DNA of 64,000 bases from Phyllobacteriaceae bacterium (GCA_024742765.1 JANSXT010000019.1:1-64000), one strand, 5' to 3'. Positions 34,842 through 45,677 are shown, numbered from the stretch's first letter. The notes: generated by a model from the sequence alone, not told the origin. Program-made: numbers and translations.

Positions 34842-35939
34842 TCACCCCTCCAGCCGCTCGGTAGAGACGATCTGGATGCCAAACCCCTCAAGGCCGATAT
34901 AGCGGCGCTCGCGGGTCGAATAGAGCCGGATCGAGGCCACGCCCAGATCGCGCAGGATCTGCGCGCCAAGGCCGATTTCGCGCCACTGGTTTTCCCGGTC
35001 GCGCGCTTCGGCATGGTCCTCGGTCAGCGGTCTTGAACTGTGATGGGCGACACCCACCGACCCTTCGCGCAGGTAGACGACCACGCCGCGCCCGTGCTCG
35101 GCGATCATCCGTTCGAGCACCGACACCGGATCGCGTTCGCGCCCGAACACATCATCGATCACGCTTTCAAGGTGCAGCCTGACGGGGATTTGCTGACCGT
35201 CGCGAATGTCGCCGGCAACGATCGCCAAATGCTGCATCGGATCCCAGGGCAGCGTATAGGCATGGGCGGTTGCCGGGCCGGCGGCGGTCTGCACATGGCT
35301 TTCCTCGACCCGCTCGACCAGCGTTTCCTGCCGTTGCCGGTACGCGATCAGATCGGCGACTGAAACCATCTTCAAACCGTGTTCTTCGGCGAAACCGGTC
35401 ACCTGCGGACCGCGCATCACCGTGCCGTCGTCATTGACGAGTTCCGAGATCACGCCGATGGGCGGCAGGTCGGCAAGGCGGCACAGATCCACGGCCGCCT
35501 CGGTATGGCCAGACCGCATCAGAACGCCACCTTCGCGCGCCACGAGCGGGAAGATGTGGCCGGGCCTGTTGAAGTCCTCGGCTGCCGCGTTGGGATTGGC
35601 CAGGTTGCGCACCGTTGCGGTGCGGTCGTCCGCGGAGATGCCGGTGGTCGTGCCGTGCCTGTAGTCGACCGAGACGGTGAAGGCCGTCCCCTTGGCGTCG
35701 GTGTTTTCGGCGACCATCGGCGCAAGGTTCAGCCGTCTGGCCTCCTCGGGCGGCATCGGCGCGCAGACGATACCCGACGTGTGCCGCACTATGAAGGCCA
35801 TCTTTTCGGGCGTGGTGTGCACGGCGGCGACGATCAGGTCGCCCTCGTTCTCGCGCCCGTCATCATCCATGACGACGACGATTTCACCCCTTTCGAACGC
35901 GCGCAGCGCCTCGACGACGCTGGCCTGATCGTAACCCAT
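34842..35939 (-). CDS. ribBX: RibBX: DHBP synthase fused to a degenerate GTP cyclohydrolase II domain
   Basis: The N-terminal half (to about residue 205) is 3,4-dihydroxy-2-butanone-4-phosphate synthase of riboflavin synthesis, with DDDGRENEGDL at 25-35 and the conserved HTEAAVDLCRLA motif. The C-terminal half aligns with GTP cyclohydrolase II, but at about 253-266 it reads LHLESVIDDVFG where the active enzyme has a zinc site with three cysteines; those cysteines are absent. It is therefore the RibBX form known from proteobacteria and should not be called bifunctional RibBA. The 365-residue length is right. It starts 10 bases after aroC. Confidence 0.93.
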   Translation of the reverse strand: MGYDQASVVEALRAFERGEIVVVMDDDGRENEGDLIVAAVHTTPEKMAFIVRHTSGIVCAPMPPEEARRLNLAPMVAENTDAKGTAFTVSVDYRHGTTTGISADDRTATVRNLANPNAAAEDFNRPGHIFPLVAREGGVLMRSGHTEAAVDLCRLADLPPIGVISELVNDDGTVMRGPQVTGFAEEHGLKMVSVADLIAYRQRQETLVERVEESHVQTAAGPATAHAYTLPWDPMQHLAIVAGDIRDGQQIPVRLHLESVIDDVFGRERDPVSVLERMIAEHGRGVVVYLREGSVGVAHHSSRPLTEDHAEARDRENQWREIGLGAQILRDLGVASIRLYSTRERRYIGLEGFGIQIVSTERLEG

Positions 35940-35949
35940 CGCAAAACCC

Positions 35950-37047
35950 TCAAATCCGGCCGGTCTGGCCCCGGTGCCGCAGATAATGGTCGGCGATGGC
36001 GCAAGCCACCATCGCTTCGCCGATCGGCACCGCACGGATGCCGACGCACGGATCGTGCCGGCCCTTGGTCTGGACGTCGACCTCTTCGCCGTCCCTGGTC
36101 ACCGATTTGGTCGGCGTCAGGATGGACGAGGTCGGCTTGACCGCGAATCGCGACACCACTGGCTCACCGGTCGATATGCCGCCCAGAACGCCGCCCGCCT
36201 TGTTGGTCAGGAACACCGGCTTGCCGTCATCGCCGATGCGCATCTCATCGGCATTGTCTTCGCCGCGCAGCGTCGCCGCCTCGAACCCGTTGCCGATCTC
36301 CACGCCCTTGACCGCGTTGATCGACATCAGATGCGAAGCGATGTCCTGGTCGAGCTTGGCGTAGATCGGCGCACCGAGCCCGGCCGGAACGCCCGTCGCG
36401 AGCACTTCGATCACCGCGCCGACGGACGAACCGTCCTTGCGGATCGCGTCGAGATAGGCGGCGAACCGGTCGACCGCGCCGGGATCGGGGCAGAAGAACG
36501 GGTTCCGGTCGACCGCATCCCAATCCCAATTGGCCCGGTCGATCATTTCGGTGCCCATCGCAACCAGCGCGCCGCGCACCTCCATGCCCGGCACCACTTT
36601 GCGCGCCAGCGCACCGGCAGCGACGCGTGCTGCGGTCTCGCGCGCCGACGAACGCCCGCCGCCGCGATAATCGCGCAGACCATATTTGGTGTCATAGGTG
36701 AAATCGGCATGGCCGGGCCGGTAACGCGCCTTGATCTCCGAATAGTCCTTGGAACGCTGGTCGGTGTTTTCGATGAGCATCGACACGGGCGTGCCCGTGG
36801 TGATCAGCGTCTCCGGATCGTCCTCGTCGGGGATGAAACCCGACAGGACGCGCACTTGATCGGCCTCGCGGCGCTGGGTGGTGAATTTCGACTGGCCCGG
36901 CTTGCGCTTGTCGAGGAAGGACTGGATTTCCGCAACGGTGAAGCGGATGCCCGGCGGGCAGCCATCGACGACGCAGCCAAGCGCCGGCCCGTGGCTTTCG
37001 CCCCAGGTCGTGACACGAAACAAATGACCGAATGTGTTGTGCGACAT
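35950..37047 (-). CDS. aroC: Chorismate synthase
   Basis: It converts EPSP to chorismate, the last step of the shikimate pathway, using reduced FMN. The 365-residue product has all three family signatures: [18 protein letters not shown], the [18 protein letters not shown] block, and [17 protein letters not shown] near the end. GGAGCC precedes the ATG. It lies between the histidine phosphatase (58 bases upstream) and ribBX (10 bases downstream), all on one strand. FMN produced through the riboflavin pathway is its cofactor, so the pairing with ribBX makes metabolic sense. Confidence 0.97.
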   Translation of the reverse strand: MSHNTFGHLFRVTTWGESHGPALGCVVDGCPPGIRFTVAEIQSFLDKRKPGQSKFTTQRREADQVRVLSGFIPDEDDPETLITTGTPVSMLIENTDQRSKDYSEIKARYRPGHADFTYDTKYGLRDYRGGGRSSARETAARVAAGALARKVVPGMEVRGALVAMGTEMIDRANWDWDAVDRNPFFCPDPGAVDRFAAYLDAIRKDGSSVGAVIEVLATGVPAGLGAPIYAKLDQDIASHLMSINAVKGVEIGNGFEAATLRGEDNADEMRIGDDGKPVFLTNKAGGVLGGISTGEPVVSRFAVKPTSSILTPTKSVTRDGEEVDVQTKGRHDPCVGIRAVPIGEAMVACAIADHYLRHRGQTGRI

Positions 37048-37105
37048 GAAAGGCTCCGGCGTGCGAACGCGTTCCTAGACGAACCGCGGCCCATTGCAAA
37101 GCCGG

Positions 37106-37696
37106 TCAGCGCAGCCAGCGGCCGGCCTGTCCGTCAAACCGGTAGATATTGTCCTGGCGAATACGGCCGCGCACCGCCGTATCGCCTTCGATGGCTTCCA
37201 GAAGATGGCGTGTGCCCCGGATGATGCCGCCATGGGTGACGATCAGGCTCGGTCCGTCTAGGCGCTCAAGGAAGCGCCGGACGCGGTGGACGGCAATTGC
37301 ATAGCTCTCGCCGCCGGGCGCCACGAAGTTCCACTTGTCCGCCTCACGTGCCGAGACCAGATGCGGAACCAGCTTGCGCAACTCGTCCAGCTTGTGGCCC
37401 TCCCACTCGCCGAACGTGACCTCCTTGAGATCGTCGTCAAGGCCATAATCCTCAGGCACCAAGCCAAGCCCCTCGCGCAGGATTTCCATGGTCTTGCGCG
37501 TGCGCGAAAGCGGGCTCGCCACAAAGCGCCAGCCCGACCAGTCGTCGCGTTCAGCGCGCAGCATGTCGGCATAGGCGGCCGCCTGCGCCAGCCCGGTCGA
37601 ATTGACCGGAATGTCCATCTGGCCCTGAAACCGCTCCTCGCGGTTCCAGTCCGTCTCGCCATGGCGGATCATGTAGAACGGATGGGCAGGTTTCAT
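37106..37696 (-). CDS. Histidine phosphatase family protein
   Basis: A 196-residue member of the branch-1 histidine phosphatase superfamily (phosphoglycerate mutase-like). The phosphate-accepting histidine is His12 in MIRHGETDWN; the second is in LIVTHGGIIRG. The length is that of the GpmB/CobC/SixA-like phosphatases and not the 250-residue cofactor-dependent mutase, so a phosphatase acting on a small phosphoester is more likely than a mutase. Its position between fabI and aroC is common in rhizobia; it gives no clear clue to the substrate. Confidence 0.9.
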   Translation of the reverse strand: MKPAHPFYMIRHGETDWNREERFQGQMDIPVNSTGLAQAAAYADMLRAERDDWSGWRFVASPLSRTRKTMEILREGLGLVPEDYGLDDDLKEVTFGEWEGHKLDELRKLVPHLVSAREADKWNFVAPGGESYAIAVHRVRRFLERLDGPSLIVTHGGIIRGTRHLLEAIEGDTAVRGRIRQDNIYRFDGQAGRWLR

Positions 37697-37733
37697 GTCG
37701 GTCGCCGGAAGATCGCCTGCCGTTTCGCCGTCG

Positions 37734-38546
37734 CTACTGCTTGGTGATGTCGGGTGCGTCGACGGCTTTCATGCCGACGACATGATAGCCACTGTCGACA
37801 TGATGCACTTCGCCGGTGACAGACCGCGACAGGTCGCTCAGAAGATAGAGCGCGGCATCGCCCACCTCGTCGATGCTGACGGTCCTGCGTAGCGGCGAAT
37901 TATATTCGTTCCACTTCAAAATATAGCGAAAATCGCCGATGCCCGAGGCGGCCAGCGTCTTGATCGGTCCGGCCGAAACGGCATTGACCCGGATGCCCTG
38001 CGGGCCGAGATCGACCGCCAGATAGCGGACGCTTGCTTCCAGCGCCGCCTTGGCGACGCCCATCACATTGTAATGGGGCATGACCTTCTCGGCGCCGTAA
38101 TAGGTCAGCGTCAGGATCGAGCCGCCATTGGTCATCAGCGGTTCGGCGCGGCGTGCGAGATCGGTCAGCGAGTAGACCGAGATGTCCATCGAGCTGTTGA
38201 AATTCTCGCGCGACGTATCAACGTAGCGGCCGGTCAGTTCGTCCTTGTCGGAAAAGGCAACGGCGTGGACCAGAAAATCGAGCCGGCCCCAGGTCTTTTC
38301 GAGATGCGCGAAGACGGCATCGAGCGATGCCGGTTCGGTAACGTCCAGATGGCCGGCCACCAGCGCGTTGAGTTCCTGGGCAAGCGGTTCGACCCGACGG
38401 CGAAGCGCATCGCCCTGATAGGTCAGCGCCAGTTCGGCGCCATGGGCAGCGCATGATTTGGCGATGCCCCACGCGACAGAACGGTTGTTGGCAAGGCCGA
38501 TCACCAAGCCGCGCTTGCCCTTCATCAGGCCTGAACCCATGCTCAT
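37734..38546 (-). CDS. fabI: Enoyl-[acyl-carrier-protein] reductase I
   Basis: An NADH-dependent reductase that completes each cycle of fatty acid elongation. The 270-residue short-chain dehydrogenase-type protein has the FabI nucleotide motif GLANNRSVAWGIA at about 17-29 and the catalytic Tyr159 and Lys166 (HYNVMGVAKAAL; Tyr-x6-Lys), numbered close to the E. coli residues. Many rhizobia carry two FabI proteins; only one is in this window. The start is an ATG with no strong ribosome-binding site; Met3 and Met8 are alternatives. It is followed by the histidine phosphatase after 37 bases. Confidence 0.95.
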   Translation of the reverse strand: MSMGSGLMKGKRGLVIGLANNRSVAWGIAKSCAAHGAELALTYQGDALRRRVEPLAQELNALVAGHLDVTEPASLDAVFAHLEKTWGRLDFLVHAVAFSDKDELTGRYVDTSRENFNSSMDISVYSLTDLARRAEPLMTNGGSILTLTYYGAEKVMPHYNVMGVAKAALEASVRYLAVDLGPQGIRVNAVSAGPIKTLAASGIGDFRYILKWNEYNSPLRRTVSIDEVGDAALYLLSDLSRSVTGEVHHVDSGYHVVGMKAVDAPDITKQ

Positions 38547-38646
38547 AAAAACGGCTCCATGCGCCTGTCACGTCAACGACCGGGCATATCGCACGAAGGT
38601 CAGGGCGCTTCAAGGCGCAATCGGAGGCCAGAGGGCCGGACCGGCG

Positions 38647-39630
38647 TCAGCCCTTGGCTGCCTCGTCGGCAAAGAACTGCTCGAGCGCTTCGCGGTCGGC
38701 GTCATCGAGTGAAATGCGCACAACGGCGAACAGATCGCCGCGCTTGCCGGATTTTTGCGGCAGGCCGCGGCCCGGCACGCGCAGCGACTGGCCCGACGAG
38801 GTCCAGGGCGCGATCTTCACCGCGATCTTGCCGTCGGGCGTCTGAACCGGCGCCTTGCCGCCGCGCACGGCGGTCTTTAGATCGATGTCGGTGTCGACAT
38901 GGATGGAGTGGCCGTCGATTCGCATGCCGGGCTCGGGCTTGATGCGCACCTTGGCAAGCACATCGCCGCGATGGCCCGCGGGGCCGGTTTCGCCCTGGCC
39001 TTTCAGGCGGATGATCTGGCCATCCTGCACGCCCTTGGGAACGGTCACGGCAATGGTTCGGCCGTCCTTGAGCGTCAGTTTGGCCTTGCCGCCATTGATG
39101 ACATCGCCCACCGGTACTGCCAAAGGCATCTCGATGTCGCGGCCCTTCGGAGGCGTCGCCTGGCTCTGGCGCGCGCGTCCGCCTCCGGGCGGATCGCCGA
39201 ACATGGTCTCGAACTCGGTTTGCGAGAAGCTCCGCCGCGGCCCGCCGGCCTGCGCGCCTCCGAAGGCGCCGCCGAACACGGTTTTCAGGATGTCCTCGGC
39301 ATCGAAGCCGCCGGCCTGCGCCTGACCCCGCGCCCGCCCGCCGAAAAGGTCGTCGAACCCGTCGGCGCCGGTAAAGCCGTTGCCGCCCGGATAGCCCTGG
39401 AACATCTCGCGCCCTTCGGCATCGATCTCGCCGCGATCGAATTTCTTGCGCTTGTCCGCGTCGCCGACGATCTCATAGGCGCGCGACGCCTCCGCGAAAC
39501 GCTCCTTGGCCTTCGCGTTGTCCGGATTGGCGTCCGGATGGAATTTCTTTGCCAGTTTGCGGAAGGCGGACTTGATCTCCGCCGCGCTCGCCGTCTTGGA
39601 GACGCCGAGAACCGCATAAGGATCGCGCAT
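38647..39630 (-). CDS. DnaJ C-terminal domain protein (CbpA type co-chaperone)
   Basis: A 327-residue Hsp40 that stimulates DnaK. The J domain is at residues 1-68 with the essential HPD at 31-33. A Gly/Phe-rich linker follows (GYPGGNGFTGADGFDDLFGG), then two C-terminal substrate-binding domains. The cysteine-rich zinc finger of true DnaJ is missing, which makes it a class B/CbpA-like protein. GGAGGG precedes the ATG. It lies 100 bases upstream of fabI on the same strand. The main dnaJ is expected elsewhere. Confidence 0.93.
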   Translation of the reverse strand: MRDPYAVLGVSKTASAAEIKSAFRKLAKKFHPDANPDNAKAKERFAEASRAYEIVGDADKRKKFDRGEIDAEGREMFQGYPGGNGFTGADGFDDLFGGRARGQAQAGGFDAEDILKTVFGGAFGGAQAGGPRRSFSQTEFETMFGDPPGGGRARQSQATPPKGRDIEMPLAVPVGDVINGGKAKLTLKDGRTIAVTVPKGVQDGQIIRLKGQGETGPAGHRGDVLAKVRIKPEPGMRIDGHSIHVDTDIDLKTAVRGGKAPVQTPDGKIAVKIAPWTSSGQSLRVPGRGLPQKSGKRGDLFAVVRISLDDADREALEQFFADEAAKG

Positions 39631-39704
39631 CAATCCCTCCAATGTCAGTCGTCTGCGTCGATATGGGGAATGGCGCGGCCGAATTCCAGCCTGAAAAGCG
39701 GGAC

Positions 39705-40262
39705 TTAACCCGCGTCTTGCGGTGTGCCGGCCGGCGAAAGGCTGCGCGTCCACCAGCCCGAGCGGGGATCGAGGCACACTTCGCCTTCATAGAGCGTCAC
39801 GCCGTCATAGGCGTTGCGGGTCGCCAAAAACTGGCGGCAGGTCTGGCCGGCCAGCACGCTTTGGCTGATCTGGCTGATCGTGCCGCGCGACCCGGTGGCA
39901 GCGCTCGCCCAGGGCAGGGCGCCGTCGTCCAGCTTGCCCAGATCGGCGGTCGTCACGGCGAGCCGGATCGTATCCTCGTCGATCAGCCGGTCGGTGTCGC
40001 CTGGATCGCCGGCACGCTGCGGCGCGAACGGGTCGGTGGCGATGGAAGGTGCCGGATCGGCAAGCGAAATCGCGCTGGTCGAGATGGCATCGTCGATCGG
40101 GTTGCCGCCAACGGCACAGCCAGCGAGCGCCGACAGGGCAACGACCGCAACCGCGCCACGGCGGACAGCGGCGGAACGCGCCTTGACAGCCCGTGCGCAG
40201 GCCGTGATTTTGCGACTGAAACGAACCCAAGCGGTCAAAACCGCAACCCCGAAAAACCCCAC
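39705..40262 (-). CDS. RT0821/Lpp0805 family surface lipoprotein
   Basis: A 185-residue protein with a lipobox LSALAGC ending at Cys49 and the RT0821/Lpp0805 domain after it ([20 protein letters not shown], then [18 protein letters not shown]). It is expected to be a lipid-anchored envelope protein. Two cysteines in the domain (TCRQFL and EVCLD) probably form a disulfide. The start is uncertain: the frame begins at GTG 40262 with an unusually long basic leader, and a TTG at 40238 is the only plausible later start. The GTG lies only 14 bases from the divergent pdxH start, so the true start may be downstream. Confidence 0.78.
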   Translation of the reverse strand: MGFFGVAVLTAWVRFSRKITACARAVKARSAAVRRGAVAVVALSALAGCAVGGNPIDDAISTSAISLADPAPSIATDPFAPQRAGDPGDTDRLIDEDTIRLAVTTADLGKLDDGALPWASAATGSRGTISQISQSVLAGQTCRQFLATRNAYDGVTLYEGEVCLDPRSGWWTRSLSPAGTPQDAG

Positions 40263-40276
40263 ACCAGAGACCGATC

Positions 40277-40897
40277 ATGCCTGAGGCCCGGTTAACAGAA
40301 CGTGATCCCGCCATCGAAACCGACCCGTTCGGCCTGTTCGCCGATTGGTTGGCCGAGGCTGAAAAGAACGAGCCGAACGATCCGAACGCAATGTCGCTGG
40401 CAACGGCCGACGAAAGCGGTCTTCCCAATGTCCGGATGGTGCTCTTGAAGGGGTTCGACGAGCGCGGCTTCGTCTTCTACACCAATTTCGAGAGCCAGAA
40501 GGGCGAAGAACTCCTCGCCAACCGGCAGGCGGCCATGTGCTTTCACTGGAAGAGCCTGCGTCGCCAGGTGCGCCTGCGCGGGCCGGTGACCATCGTCGAC
40601 GATGAGGAGGCCGACACCTATTACGCCTCGCGCCCGCGCGGCAGCCGCATCGGTGCCTGGGCCTCGCACCAGTCACGGCCGCTCGAAAGCAAGTTCGCGC
40701 TCGAAAAGGAAGTGGCGCGATACACCGCCAAATATGCCATCGGCGACATTCCGCGCCCGCCGCACTGGTCGGGCTTTCGCCTGTCGCCGACTTATCTTGA
40801 GTTCTGGAAGGACGGCAAATTCCGGCTTCATGACCGGTTCGTCTTCACGCGCGACAATGAAGGTGCGGACTGGCAGACCGCGCGTTTCTACCCGTGA
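40277..40897 (+). CDS. pdxH: Pyridoxamine 5'-phosphate oxidase
   Basis: An FMN enzyme that oxidises pyridoxine or pyridoxamine phosphate to pyridoxal phosphate. The 206-residue product has the conserved [23 protein letters not shown] block, the [11 protein letters not shown] segment and the C-terminal signature [20 protein letters not shown]. It depends on FMN, whose pathway is also represented by ribBX here. Its stop overlaps the GTG start of the next gene (GTGA), so the two are coupled. Confidence 0.95.
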   Translation: MPEARLTERDPAIETDPFGLFADWLAEAEKNEPNDPNAMSLATADESGLPNVRMVLLKGFDERGFVFYTNFESQKGEELLANRQAAMCFHWKSLRRQVRLRGPVTIVDDEEADTYYASRPRGSRIGAWASHQSRPLESKFALEKEVARYTAKYAIGDIPRPPHWSGFRLSPTYLEFWKDGKFRLHDRFVFTRDNEGADWQTARFYP

Positions 40898-41322
40898 GCG
40901 AGATGAAGACGCAGCCGACCGGTGCTTCGGTCGATGCGTTCATCGCATCGGTCGACCATGCCGGGCGGCGCGAGGATGCGGCAACCGTTTTGGACATGAT
41001 GAACCGCGTGACCAGTGCGGCGCCACTGATGTGGGGCGACAGCCTGATCGGCTACGGCGAGTATGAATATGAGCGCGCCGATGGCAGCCGACACCGCTTC
41101 TTCCTGACCGGCTTTTCACCGCGCAAGGCCAACCTGGTCGTCTATGCGATGACCGGCCTGAAGAACCATTCCGGGCTTCTCGAACGGCTCGGCCCGCACC
41201 GGCACTCGGTTTCGTGCCTTTATCTCGGCCGGCTGAAGAATATCGATCTGAACGTGCTCGAACAGATCGTCGCTACGGACCTGGATGCCATGAAACAGCG
41301 CTACCCCGATCACACGCTGTGA
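40894..41322 (+). CDS. DUF1801 domain protein
   Basis: A 142-residue single-domain DUF1801 (YdhG-like) protein; structures of this family show a small alpha-beta fold of unknown role. The typical segments are [36 protein letters not shown] and the C-terminal [22 protein letters not shown]. The start is GTG at 40894, which overlaps the pdxH stop as GTGA; ATG at 40903 is possible. It has no signal peptide. It converges with the ABC permease gene 6 bases away. Confidence 0.85.
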   Translation: MSEMKTQPTGASVDAFIASVDHAGRREDAATVLDMMNRVTSAAPLMWGDSLIGYGEYEYERADGSRHRFFLTGFSPRKANLVVYAMTGLKNHSGLLERLGPHRHSVSCLYLGRLKNIDLNVLEQIVATDLDAMKQRYPDHTL

Positions 41323-41328
41323 TGGCGA

Positions 41329-43031
<1,703 letters not shown>

Positions 43032-43214
43032 GATCGCCGCCGTTGGGAAAGTGCGCTGCGGAGATAGACCGTTTGCCGCCCATTGCAACCCATGGGCTCA
43101 AACCAAAGCCGCGGACGGTGCCGGCGGGTGATGGGGCACCAAGGTCGATTGGACACAAGGCCCAAGGCGATGTTAGCACCCGGCCACAATGTGATTGCCG
43201 CATTTCTTTCGTCC

Positions 43215-43251
43215 CAATCGGTCATGTGCGTGTCGCAATCGGACATGTCCG
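43215..43251. promoter_or_regulatory. Operator-like repeats upstream of the XRE gene
   Basis: CAATCGGTCATGTG (43215-43228) and CAATCGGACATGTC (43236-43249) are direct repeats spaced 21 bases apart, two helical turns. The second contains the perfect 12-bp palindrome CGGACATGTCCG (43240-43251). They lie 52 bases before the XRE start and about 180 bases before the divergent ABC exporter. Confidence 0.5.
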
Positions 43252-43302
43252 GCCGCAACGTCCGTCCAATGATCCCTTCAGCCCGCAATGGAGCATGAAC
43301 CC

Positions 43303-43692
43303 ATGATGTCGCCGTTTGACCCCAGCATGAACACCAATGCCGAACGCGCCGGCATGGACGACACGCTTGGCGGACGCATCGTGTCGGCGCGCGAGACGCT
43401 CGGGCTGACCACGGCACAATTGGCGCGGCGCCTGGGCGTCAAGTCGGCAACGCTACAGAACTGGGAAAGCGACCGGTCCGAGCCGCGCTCCAACAAGCTG
43501 TTCATGCTGGCCGGGCTTTTGAACGTATCGCCCACTTGGCTCATCAACGGACTTGGCGAATCGCCCGACGACGGGCTGCCCGCACGGTCCGATGTCGTGC
43601 TGGCGCGCGAACAATTGATCGAGTTGCGCGGCCAGGTGGAAAAGCTGACCGGCAGCATCGATCAGGTTCTGGCCCGGCTCGAGGGCATGTGA
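43303..43692 (+). CDS. XRE family transcriptional regulator
   Basis: A 129-residue DNA-binding protein. The helix-turn-helix lies at about residues 24-80: LGGRIVSARETLGLTTAQLARRLGVKSATLQNWESDRSEPRSNKLFMLAGLLNV, a canonical Cro/CI-type domain of the kind that needs no ligand domain. The C-terminal 40 residues are a leucine/glutamate-rich helix (LAREQLIELRGQVEKLTGSIDQVLARLEGM) that may form a coiled-coil dimer. The start at 43303 has GGAG 9 bases upstream; ATG at 43288 is possible. It may be autoregulated through the palindrome just upstream. Target genes unknown. Confidence 0.88.
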   Translation: MMSPFDPSMNTNAERAGMDDTLGGRIVSARETLGLTTAQLARRLGVKSATLQNWESDRSEPRSNKLFMLAGLLNVSPTWLINGLGESPDDGLPARSDVVLAREQLIELRGQVEKLTGSIDQVLARLEGM

Positions 43693-43920
43693 AACCGGTA
43701 TGACAGCCGCCAGATGACTGAAATTTGACGGCATTTTACGCTTCCTTAAGACCACACGCATAGCGTTTGATCCGTGGGGACCATGGTCTGCATTCCGCAG
43801 GGTGACCGGGACGCTGCCCAGCAGCGCCGGTGCGGAATCTGGCGCATTGGTTATCCTGTCGGGGTGGCGCATCTGCAAAATGTCCGCCTGTCGTTTCGAA
43901 TGGACTGCATGGTGGGCTAG

Positions 43921-44484
43921 ATGGCCGGTAAGGGTGGCAAGAAGAAAGACGCGTCGGACGCGCCGAAAAAGGCCGGTTCGGGCAAGCTTCTTGCGCTCGT
44001 CCAGATGGTCTGCGCCGTCCTCGCGGTCCTGTCCGCCGCCGTCCTGGCGCTCGGCGCGTTCAATGTGGGCCCGGCCGCGATGGCCGACATGTTGCACGCG
44101 CTCGCCATTGTTCCCATCGCGCTTCTCGTCATTTGCGGTTTTGCCGTCATCTTCACGGCATCGGGCGTGCGCGCCGGCGAATTGCGCGGTCTTGAAGAAA
44201 AGCTCGTCGAGATGGAAGCGCGGCTTGACGGCCGCGTCGCCGAAGCCGTGGCCAAGGTCGACACTCATATTGGCGACGATTATCAGGCCGTGCGCGAGAA
44301 CAACATGCTGCTTCAGGAAAAGCTCGAACAGTTCCAACAGGCCGAGAAGAACAAGATGGTCGAGGAGATGGAAAAGCTTCGGATCCTGAACGGCGAACTG
44401 GAAGAGCAGATCAAGAAATGGGCGATCGGCTCGGTCGATCAGCTCGTTTCAGAACCCGGAACCGAAGGCATAAAGGTCGCGTGA
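43921..44484 (+). CDS. Membrane protein with cytoplasmic coiled coil, unknown
   Basis: A 187-residue protein that I do not recognise. A lysine-rich start (MAGKGGKKKDASDAPKKAGS) precedes two membrane helices (about 23-48 and 55-78), followed by a long charged coiled coil (about 85-165) containing GLEEKLVEMEARLDGRVAEAV and ENNMLLQEKLEQFQQAEKNK. The positive-inside rule places the coiled coil and the N-terminus in the cytoplasm. A diguanylate cyclase gene follows after 54 bases and also has an N-terminal coiled-coil-like region, so the two products may interact; this is inference. Confidence 0.75.
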   Translation: MAGKGGKKKDASDAPKKAGSGKLLALVQMVCAVLAVLSAAVLALGAFNVGPAAMADMLHALAIVPIALLVICGFAVIFTASGVRAGELRGLEEKLVEMEARLDGRVAEAVAKVDTHIGDDYQAVRENNMLLQEKLEQFQQAEKNKMVEEMEKLRILNGELEEQIKKWAIGSVDQLVSEPGTEGIKVA

Positions 44485-44538
44485 TACCGTCCAATGTGAA
44501 GATCACGCCGACCCGTCACGATTGAAAGCGCCAAAGCG

Positions 44539-45594
44539 ATGTCAGCACGTTCGACCGCCAAATCCGCAGCCGCCCGGCCTGCACCGGGTGTGAGCGACGA
44601 TCCGTTCCGCTTCGCCACCGAAGCGCTGAGCCTTGCCGAAGCGCATGGCACGCCGCCCGAGCCCGATACGTTCAAGGTCTGGTACACCTATGCGGCCGGT
44701 TCGAGCCTGGTGCTCAACGAGCGCATCGAAAGCCTGATGGCAGGCGGAGCCAAGCCCAGCGTCTATGACCTGTCGGCGCTCAATGGAGAAATCATCGAAG
44801 CCGATACCGACGGCGATGCCGCGCGGATGCAGGCCGACGAGGGGCTGCGCAAGGAAATGGAGGAGGTGCAGACCTTCATCCGGTCCTACCTGCAGACGAC
44901 AGAGCGCTATGAAGGAGCGATCGACGACACCACCAAGTCGCTCAGCGAAGCCTCGACCGCAGCCGAGGTGGAAACGGTCATCGCCTTGATGATCCGGGAA
45001 AATCAGCGCGTTCGCGCCCAGACACAGCAGCTTTCGGCGAGCCTGCGCGAAACGCAGGAAGAAATCATCCGCCTGCAAGAGAAGCTCAGCCAGTCGCGCA
45101 AGGCGGAGATGCAGGACCCGATGACGGGTCTCAACAATCGCCGCTTCTTCCAACAGGCCATCGCATCGGCGCTGGCGCATGCGGAGACGTTCGGCCAGCC
45201 GATGAGTTTTGCGATCGCCGACATCGACCATTTCAAGTCCGTCAATGACCGTTTCGGCCACCAGATCGGCGACGAAATCCTGAAATTCGTCGGCACCTTC
45301 ATCAACAGCAAGCTGAAAGAACACGGCACTGTGAGCCGTTATGGCGGCGAGGAATTTGCGATCATCCTGCCCAACATCACCATCGAGACGGCGCGGGCGC
45401 TGCTCGAGGATGTCAAGGACGGGATCGCCGGCGCGCGCCTGGTCACCTCCAAGACCAACAAGCCGATCGGCGCGGTGACCGTCTCCTTCGGTGTGTCGAC
45501 CTGGACCGACGGTGATGACATCGACATGCTGTTCGATCGCGCCGACAAGCAGCTCTACGAAGCCAAGAGCGCCGGCCGCAACCTGGTGCGCTGA
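44539..45594 (+). CDS. Diguanylate cyclase (GGDEF) without an I-site
   Basis: A 351-residue cytoplasmic protein that makes cyclic di-GMP. The N-terminal 190 residues are helical and rich in glutamate and glutamine, of unknown fold, and probably a dimerisation or sensing region. The GGDEF domain (about 190-350) has DPMTGLNNRRFF, the metal-site segment IADIDHFKSVND and an intact active-site loop GGEEF at about 269-273. The RxxD inhibitory site usual before the loop is replaced by KEHG, so feedback inhibition is probably lost. There are no membrane helices. It lies just after the membrane coiled-coil gene. Confidence 0.9.
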   Translation: MSARSTAKSAAARPAPGVSDDPFRFATEALSLAEAHGTPPEPDTFKVWYTYAAGSSLVLNERIESLMAGGAKPSVYDLSALNGEIIEADTDGDAARMQADEGLRKEMEEVQTFIRSYLQTTERYEGAIDDTTKSLSEASTAAEVETVIALMIRENQRVRAQTQQLSASLRETQEEIIRLQEKLSQSRKAEMQDPMTGLNNRRFFQQAIASALAHAETFGQPMSFAIADIDHFKSVNDRFGHQIGDEILKFVGTFINSKLKEHGTVSRYGGEEFAIILPNITIETARALLEDVKDGIAGARLVTSKTNKPIGAVTVSFGVSTWTDGDDIDMLFDRADKQLYEAKSAGRNLVR

Positions 45595-45677
45595 CCCTTC
45601 CTGAATTTGACGCTGGTCAACGACCGGCGGTCGTGCTCTGGTCCACGTTGCAAGCCGCAATGAGAGGACCGACGGCC

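Noticed and set aside
34842..35939. ribBX as a frame-damaged ribBA
   Set aside because: The C-terminal half is full length and in frame; loss of zinc ligands is the known RibBX pattern and not fresh decay.
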